Below the pieces are notes generated by a model. It made no database searches and had not been told where the DNA came from. It was given only the letters and a program-made list of their open reading frames with translations. 64,000 bases of DNA from JAAEKA01 sp049299095 (GTDB lineage Bacteria > Chloroflexota > Anaerolineae > JAAEKA01). Position 1 is the stretch's first letter. Each line of letters begins with the position of its first letter. The stretch spans positions 46,247 through 110,246 of the forward strand of contig JBAQWV010000066.1 of NCBI GenBank assembly GCA_049299095.1, given 5' to 3'. Shown here piece by piece: positions 59,517 through 64,000 of this stretch. The position numbers were made by a program, and so were the translations under genes.

Positions 59517-60008
59517 GTGCGGGTTTTGGGCATTGACCCCGGAACCGCCATCACGGGTTTCGGGGTTATCGACTCGGACGGCGAATTGACGCTGGTTGAG
59601 GCTGATGCCATTCTGACCGCCGCCGGCACTCCGCTGCCAGCACGCTTGCTGACCATCCATAGCCAGCTTAGCGCCGTGATAGCCCGTCACCGGCCCGATG
59701 CTGTGGCAGTGGAAGAACTCTTTTTCAGCAAAAATGTGCGCACGGCTATGAGTGTCGGCCAGGCCCGCGGCGTGGTGCTGCTGGCTGCCGCTCAAGCTGG
59801 CCTGCCCATCTACCATTACAAGCCAGCGGAAGTGAAGCTAGCCGTGGCTGGCTACGGCGGCGCCAACAAAGCACAAATTCAGGAAATGGTGCGGCTGTTG
59901 CTGGGGCTGGACACCATCTTCAAACCTGACGATGTGGCCGATGCGGTCGCGATTGCGATCTGCCACGCCCACGCCGCTCACCTTGAGCAACTACTCACGG
60001 ACGAGTAA
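59517..60008 (+). CDS. ruvC: Crossover junction endodeoxyribonuclease RuvC
   Basis: A Holliday junction resolvase of 163 residues. Catalytic acidic residues appear in GIDPGTAITGFGVI (Asp), AVEELFFSKN (Glu) and DDVADAVAIAICH (Asp pair). The start is a GTG immediately after the yebC stop codon, so translation is coupled. ruvA follows after an inserted response-regulator gene; ruvB is not in the window. Confidence 0.95.
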   Translation: MRVLGIDPGTAITGFGVIDSDGELTLVEADAILTAAGTPLPARLLTIHSQLSAVIARHRPDAVAVEELFFSKNVRTAMSVGQARGVVLLAAAQAGLPIYHYKPAEVKLAVAGYGGANKAQIQEMVRLLLGLDTIFKPDDVADAVAIAICHAHAAHLEQLLTDE

Positions 60009-60038
60009 CACCCCCCGCGTTAAGACAAAGGAGTCAGC

Positions 60039-60749
60039 ATGGCGTTGCAAGCGCGTATCTTGATTGCCGAAGATGAGGCTCCGCTGCGCAATCTTGTGCG
60101 TATGTCGTTGGAATCCCTTGGACACAAGGTCACCACTGTGGCCGATGGCGTTGAAGCATTGGCGAAATTCAGCACTGAAACCTTCGATCTGGTGATTCTT
60201 GATGTGATGATGCCGCGCATGGATGGCTTTAACGTCTGCCGCGACATTCGTTTGCGTTCTGACGTGCCGATTATCATGCTGACCGCACTCGGCAGCACCG
60301 ACGACATGGTCAAGGGCTTCGAACTGGGCGCGGACGACTACATCACCAAGCCATTCTCCTTCAAAGAGGTACAAGCGCGCATCTATGCGATCCTGCGCCG
60401 CAATCACTGGATTCAGGAGCGCAAAGCCCCGCTGATCCATCAAATTGGCCGCGTAACGGTAGACGTGCCCGCGCAGCAAGCGCGCATTGAGGGCAGCCCC
60501 GTACATCTGACCCCCATCGAGTTCAAGCTGCTGTACACGTTGATGGTGAACGCGGGCAAGGCAATGCCCAAGAACGAGCTTTTTGTAGATGTGTGGGGCT
60601 ATGAATTCATCGGTGGCACCAATCTAGTCGAAGTGACAATCCGCCGCCTGCGCGAGAAGATCGAGCCTGACCCCTCGAACCCGACCTACATTTTGACAGT
60701 GCGCGGCATGGGCTATCGCTTCCGCGCACCCGATGCGACTACACCATGA
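60039..60749 (+). CDS. OmpR/PhoB-family response regulator
   Basis: A two-component response regulator of 236 residues. The receiver domain (about 1-120) has acidic residues EDEA, phospho-acceptor Asp in LVILDVMMPRMDG and Lys in DYITKPF. The winged-helix output domain (about 140-232) has LTPIEFKLLYTLMVNAGKA and VEVTIRRLREKIE. AAAGGAG precedes the ATG. No sensor kinase is adjacent. It sits between ruvC and ruvA and overlaps ruvA by ATGA, an unusual position. Confidence 0.93.
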   Translation: MALQARILIAEDEAPLRNLVRMSLESLGHKVTTVADGVEALAKFSTETFDLVILDVMMPRMDGFNVCRDIRLRSDVPIIMLTALGSTDDMVKGFELGADDYITKPFSFKEVQARIYAILRRNHWIQERKAPLIHQIGRVTVDVPAQQARIEGSPVHLTPIEFKLLYTLMVNAGKAMPKNELFVDVWGYEFIGGTNLVEVTIRRLREKIEPDPSNPTYILTVRGMGYRFRAPDATTP

Positions 60750-61327
60750 TTGCCAGCATTGCCGGTGTTGTATTAAGCCGCCAAAACGACGCTCTGGTGC
60801 TTGGCCTGGGTGGGCTGGGCGTGCGGGTTTATGTTCCTGCCGACCTGGCCAAGTCTGCCCGCACGGGCGACGAGTTAGCCTTGTTCACGCACCTGCATGT
60901 GCGCGAACAAGAGCTAACCCTGTACGGCTTTACCAGCGAAGCGGACCTGGCATTGTTTCTGCTGCTGCTGGGTGTGTCGGGCGTGGGGCCAAAATCGGCG
61001 CTGGGGGTGCTGTCAGGGATGCCAGCCGACGCACTGCGGCTGGCGATTGGTCAGGAGCAGCCCGGCCTGCTGGCGCGCATTCCCGGCATCGGCAAAAAAA
61101 CCGCGGAAAAAATTGTATTGGAACTGAAAGACAAGGTTGGCACAGCCGAAGGCGCGCCGCCGGAACTGGCCGCACTGAACGAAGCTGACGCCGAAGTAAT
61201 TGACGCGCTGACCGCGCTGGGTTACAGCATCATCGAGGCACAACGCGCGGTGCAGGCGCTCCCGCGCGATGTGCGTGATGTGGAAGAACGCCTGCGTCTG
61301 GCTCTGGCCGGATTTGGCGGCCGGTAA
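60746..61327 (+). CDS. ruvA: Holliday junction DNA helicase subunit RuvA
   Basis: A 193-residue tetrameric protein that binds Holliday junctions and loads RuvB. OB-fold start MIASIAGVV, LYGFTSEADLALFLLLLGVSGVGPKSALGVL with tandem helix-hairpin-helix motifs (also IPGIGKKTAEKIV), and the C-terminal RuvB-binding domain (EVIDALTALGYSIIEAQRAV). It starts inside the end of the response-regulator gene without its own SD, so it is translationally coupled. Confidence 0.95.
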   Translation: MIASIAGVVLSRQNDALVLGLGGLGVRVYVPADLAKSARTGDELALFTHLHVREQELTLYGFTSEADLALFLLLLGVSGVGPKSALGVLSGMPADALRLAIGQEQPGLLARIPGIGKKTAEKIVLELKDKVGTAEGAPPELAALNEADAEVIDALTALGYSIIEAQRAVQALPRDVRDVEERLRLALAGFGGR

Positions 61328-61347
61328 GCATAGACAACGCAAGCAAC

Positions 61348-61379
61348 AAAAAAGCTCTCCCGTCGGGAGAGCTTTTTTT
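61348..61379. terminator. Bidirectional terminator between ruvA and the ferredoxin oxidoreductase
   Basis: GCTCTCCC gtc GGGAGAGC with an A6 run on the left and a T7 run on the right, between converging genes. Confidence 0.93.
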
Positions 61380-61401
61380 GTTGGACTAGACAGCGTCGGG
61401 G

Positions 61402-62463
61402 TTAGCCTTCGCCATACAGCATGTGTTCGTGATGGCCGTTGGTCATCGGCTCGCCCACTGTCCAGGTTTCATCTGCACTGTACAGATCGCGCAGCGTGCC
61501 AGCGCCGCGTGCGCGGCGGGCCTGCTCCACCTGATCCAGCACCGCTTCCTCGTAAACTGGCCGATTGACCTCGCGGAAAATACCAATCGGTACCGGATAC
61601 TGCGGGTAAGCCATGCGGCTCAGCATATAGGCCAGCGCCGAGTTGTCAGCGTACTGATCGTGTACCAGCAGATCGCTGCGGTCCACCTCACTCAACGAGA
61701 CCACTTCGGGGCGCAGCGAACGATCCAGGCGGATGCCCTTGTCGCGGTTCTTACCAAAGATCAGCGGCTGGCCGTGCTCCAGCAGGACGCGGTTATCGTC
61801 CTTGACATCCTTTTCCGAGACCGGCGCCCATGTTGCATCGTTGAAGATCAGGCAGTTCTGGAAGATTTCGACAAAGGAAACGCCCTTATGCTCGAACGCG
61901 CGACGGAAAACCTCACCCATGTGCTTCTGTTCCACGTCAATCGTGCGCGCCACAAAGGTCGCTTCTGCGCTGAGCGCCACGCTGATCGGGTTGAACGCCT
62001 GCTCAATCGAACCCATCGGCGAAGACTTGGTCTTGGTGCCTGGCAACGATGTCGGCGAGTACTGGCCCTTGGTCAGGCCGTAGATGCGATTGTTGAACAG
62101 AAAGATGTTGATATTAACGTTGCGGCGCATGGCGTGCAGCAGATGGTTGCCACCGATGGACAAGCCGTCGCCGTCACCTGTAATCACCGCCACAGTCAAA
62201 TCAGGATTAGCCAGCTTCAGGCCGGTCGCCAGTGTCGGCGCGCGGCCGTGAATGCTGTGGATGCCGTAGGTATTCATGTAATACGGAAAGCGGCTGGAGC
62301 AGCCAATGCCCGAAATGAATACCATTTTCTCGCGTGGAATACCCAGCTCCGGCATCACCTTCTGCATTTGTGCCAGGATAGCATAGTCGCCGCATCCTGG
62401 ACACCAACGCACCGACTGATCCGAGACAAAATCCTTGCGGGAAAGTTGCAGCTCTTCACTCAT
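61402..62463 (-). CDS. 2-oxoacid:ferredoxin oxidoreductase, beta subunit
   Basis: The thiamine-diphosphate-binding subunit (353 residues). RWCPGCGDYAILAQMQKV is the conserved start, and GDGDGLSIGGNHLLHAMRRN binds Mg-TPP, followed by NRIYGLTKGQYSPTS. It has no ferredoxin domain of its own. With the alpha/gamma subunit upstream it probably oxidises 2-oxoglutarate (KorAB-like) or another 2-oxoacid to acyl-CoA, reducing ferredoxin. Gap to the alpha gene is 36 bp. Confidence 0.93.
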   Translation of the reverse strand: MSEELQLSRKDFVSDQSVRWCPGCGDYAILAQMQKVMPELGIPREKMVFISGIGCSSRFPYYMNTYGIHSIHGRAPTLATGLKLANPDLTVAVITGDGDGLSIGGNHLLHAMRRNVNINIFLFNNRIYGLTKGQYSPTSLPGTKTKSSPMGSIEQAFNPISVALSAEATFVARTIDVEQKHMGEVFRRAFEHKGVSFVEIFQNCLIFNDATWAPVSEKDVKDDNRVLLEHGQPLIFGKNRDKGIRLDRSLRPEVVSLSEVDRSDLLVHDQYADNSALAYMLSRMAYPQYPVPIGIFREVNRPVYEEAVLDQVEQARRARGAGTLRDLYSADETWTVGEPMTNGHHEHMLYGEG

Positions 62464-62499
62464 GGTTTTTATCCTTGATACCTTGCAAAGCTAGCCAGG

Positions 62500-64000
62500 C
62501 TAGCCCAGAATTTCGTTGATCTTGGCGCTGATTTCGCTGATCTTGAACGGACGACCACGTACCTTACTCATTGAGATCACCGGACGCAGGAAGCGCGCCT
62601 GTAACAGCATCGCCAGTTGGCCCAGGTTCATTTCCGGCACGAGAATTTGGTCGAAGTTTGCCATAATCTCGCCCAGATTGCCAGGGTAAGGGTTCAGGTG
62701 GCGCAGATGAATCGCCGACACGCGCTTGCCTTCTGCGCGGGCCTGGTCCACCGCTTGGTGAATCGCACCGTAGGAACTGCCCCAACCGATCACCAGCAGG
62801 TCGCCGGTTGGATCGCCGAACACTTCCAGCGGCGGGATCACCTCGACCAGCTTGGCAACTTTGGCCGCGCGGTCGCGCATCATCCGGTCGTTATCGTCGG
62901 GCGAGTAGGAAACGTTGCCGGTGCCGGGCTGTTTAGCCAAACCGCCGATGCGATGCTCCAGCCCGAATTCGCCGGGAGGAGCCCACGGGCGGCCCATCGT
63001 CTCCGGGTCGCGGCCATAGGGCAGGAACTTGGAGCCGTCGGCGAAATCAGCCAGCGTGGGATGATGAATGACAATCGGCTCCATGTCATCCGGGTTAGGC
63101 AGCGGCCACGGCTCGGCGCTGTTGGCCAGATAGCCATCGGACAACACGAAAACGGGCGTCATCGCGCGCACAGCCAGCCGGAAAGCTTCCACGGTAATGG
63201 CGAAACCATCGGCGGGCGACTGCGGAGCCAGCACCGGCACCGGGCTTTCCCCGTTGCGTCCAAACAACGCTTGCAGCAGGTCAGCCTGCTCCGGCTTGGT
63301 GGGCATACCCGTGCTGGGGCCGCCGCGCTGCACATCCACGATCACCATCGGCAGTTCCAGCACGACGGCCAGGTTGATCGCTTCGCTCTTCAGGGCCAAA
63401 CCAGGGCCGCTGGTGCCGGTGGCTGCCAAAGCGCCGCCAAAAGCTGCCCCAATCGTCGCACCCATCGCCGCGATTTCATCTTCTGCCTGATAGGTACGCA
63501 CATCGAAGTTCTTGAGTGGCGCAAGAAAATGCAAAATATCGCTGGCAGGCGTGATGGGATAGGTTGCGTAGATCAGCGGCTTCTGGGCCAACGTGGCTGC
63601 GGTGACCATGCCCAGCGCCACGGCTTCGTTGCCGGTGACTTTGCGGTAATTGCCCGCGGGCAACGCGGCCGGTTTGACCTTGTAGCGAGTGGAAAAAGCC
63701 TCGGTGGTGTCACCGAAGTGATAGCCCGCTTCCAGCGCACGACGGTTGGCCTCGCGCGCGGCGGGGTTTTTCTTGAATTTATCGTCAATCCATTCCTGCG
63801 TACTGTCCAAAGGCCGGTCGTAGATCCAGAAAGTCAGGCCGAGCGCAAAGAAGTTGCGCGAACGGTTGATTTCCTTGGGGGACAGGCCCTCGATGCCCTG
63901 AACTGCGTTGCGGTTGAGGGTGGTCAGCGGAACTTTGTGCAGGTGATACCCCGCCAGCGAACCATCTTCCAGCGGGTTGGACAGATAGTCTGCCTTACGC
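62500..64000 (-). CDS. 2-oxoacid:ferredoxin oxidoreductase, fused gamma-alpha subunit (5' truncated)
   Basis: The reading frame runs off the right edge, so the N-terminus is missing; about 499 residues are visible. The first visible part is the end of a gamma domain (GLSPKEINRSRNFFALGLTFW), then a linker and the alpha domain with YATYPITPASDILHFL, GTSGPGLALKSEAINLAVV, QRGGPSTGMPTKPEQADL and the C-terminal LVPEMNLGQLAMLLQ. This fused gamma-alpha design is typical of KorA-type 2-oxoglutarate:ferredoxin oxidoreductases (about 610 residues). First visible gene of the leftward pair; a low-GC-like TTG at 63810 is internal, not the start. Confidence 0.92.
   Translation of the reverse strand, partial: RKADYLSNPLEDGSLAGYHLHKVPLTTLNRNAVQGIEGLSPKEINRSRNFFALGLTFWIYDRPLDSTQEWIDDKFKKNPAAREANRRALEAGYHFGDTTEAFSTRYKVKPAALPAGNYRKVTGNEAVALGMVTAATLAQKPLIYATYPITPASDILHFLAPLKNFDVRTYQAEDEIAAMGATIGAAFGGALAATGTSGPGLALKSEAINLAVVLELPMVIVDVQRGGPSTGMPTKPEQADLLQALFGRNGESPVPVLAPQSPADGFAITVEAFRLAVRAMTPVFVLSDGYLANSAEPWPLPNPDDMEPIVIHHPTLADFADGSKFLPYGRDPETMGRPWAPPGEFGLEHRIGGLAKQPGTGNVSYSPDDNDRMMRDRAAKVAKLVEVIPPLEVFGDPTGDLLVIGWGSSYGAIHQAVDQARAEGKRVSAIHLRHLNPYPGNLGEIMANFDQILVPEMNLGQLAMLLQARFLRPVISMSKVRGRPFKISEISAKINEILG

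Noticed and set aside
61423..62478. 351-codon frame opposite the oxidoreductase beta subunit
   Set aside because: Antisense shadow; the beta subunit motifs on the minus strand are complete.
1..64000. tRNA, rRNA, CRISPR array, integrase or phage genes
   Set aside because: No cloverleaf with CCA-like end, no regularly spaced repeats and no recombinase or phage protein was recognised.

Overview
The window is a GC-rich bacterial chromosome segment with 53 protein genes, the last one cut by the window edge. I see no rRNA, tRNA, CRISPR array or prophage. Gene content points to a Chloroflexota (Anaerolineae/Caldilinea-like) heterotroph: a fused MurF-alanine racemase, a secreted subtilase with a dockerin-like tail, word-repeat intergenic palindromes, no visible LPS genes, and protein styles typical of that phylum. 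This placement is inference, not proven. Starts were chosen from Shine-Dalgarno (SD) spacing, so several genes are shorter than their maximal open frame.

Layout. 0.2-6.3 kb: proton-pumping pyrophosphatase, divergent from an RNase D / beta-CASP nuclease / TetR operon. 6.3-12.9 kb: LysM lipoprotein, glycosyltransferase, DtxR-type metal regulator, YdeI-like protein, a small membrane protein and an orphan DnaK. 13-16 kb: SulP transporter, two small proteins and Dps. 16.2-24.2 kb: one leftward operon that reads as an ethylmalonyl-CoA-type pathway. In transcription order it holds crotonyl-CoA carboxylase/reductase fused to four CBS domains, an acyl-CoA dehydrogenase, an oversized CitE-like lyase, a mutase catalytic subunit without B12 domain, and two half-size MaoC hydratases. 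24.5-29.9 kb: unknown genes, a TetR/P450 divergent pair, a MITE-like element and an AT-rich foreign gene. 30-37.9 kb: subtilase, pseudokinase, MurF-Alr fusion and lipid kinase. 37.9-45 kb: a BmpA-type nucleoside ABC importer divergent from adenine deaminase (purine salvage). 45-49.5 kb: DUF4442, DUF4230 and a LolD/FtsX-type exporter. 49.7-54.4 kb: ObgE (apparently leaderless mRNA), C-S lyase, NadD, cobalamin adenosyltransferase and endonuclease IV. 54.6-61.3 kb: PyrG behind an attenuator-like leader, a Crp/Fnr regulator, a haem-copper-like membrane protein, YebC, RuvC, a response regulator and RuvA. 61.4-64 kb: 2-oxoacid:ferredoxin oxidoreductase, alpha subunit truncated by the window end.

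How the genes fit together. The 8-kb CoA operon would turn crotonyl-CoA plus CO2 into glyoxylate and propionyl-CoA, allowing growth on C2 or acetyl-CoA-yielding substrates without isocitrate lyase. The cobalamin adenosyltransferase 30 kb away would supply the mutase cofactor; the B12-binding subunit and the epimerase are not in the window. The strongest candidates for something undescribed are the Ccr-CBS4 fusion inside this operon and the pyrG leader, whose 5' end can pair with the terminator stem. Secondary candidates are a family of intergenic palindromes and a pseudokinase overlapping murF-alr.
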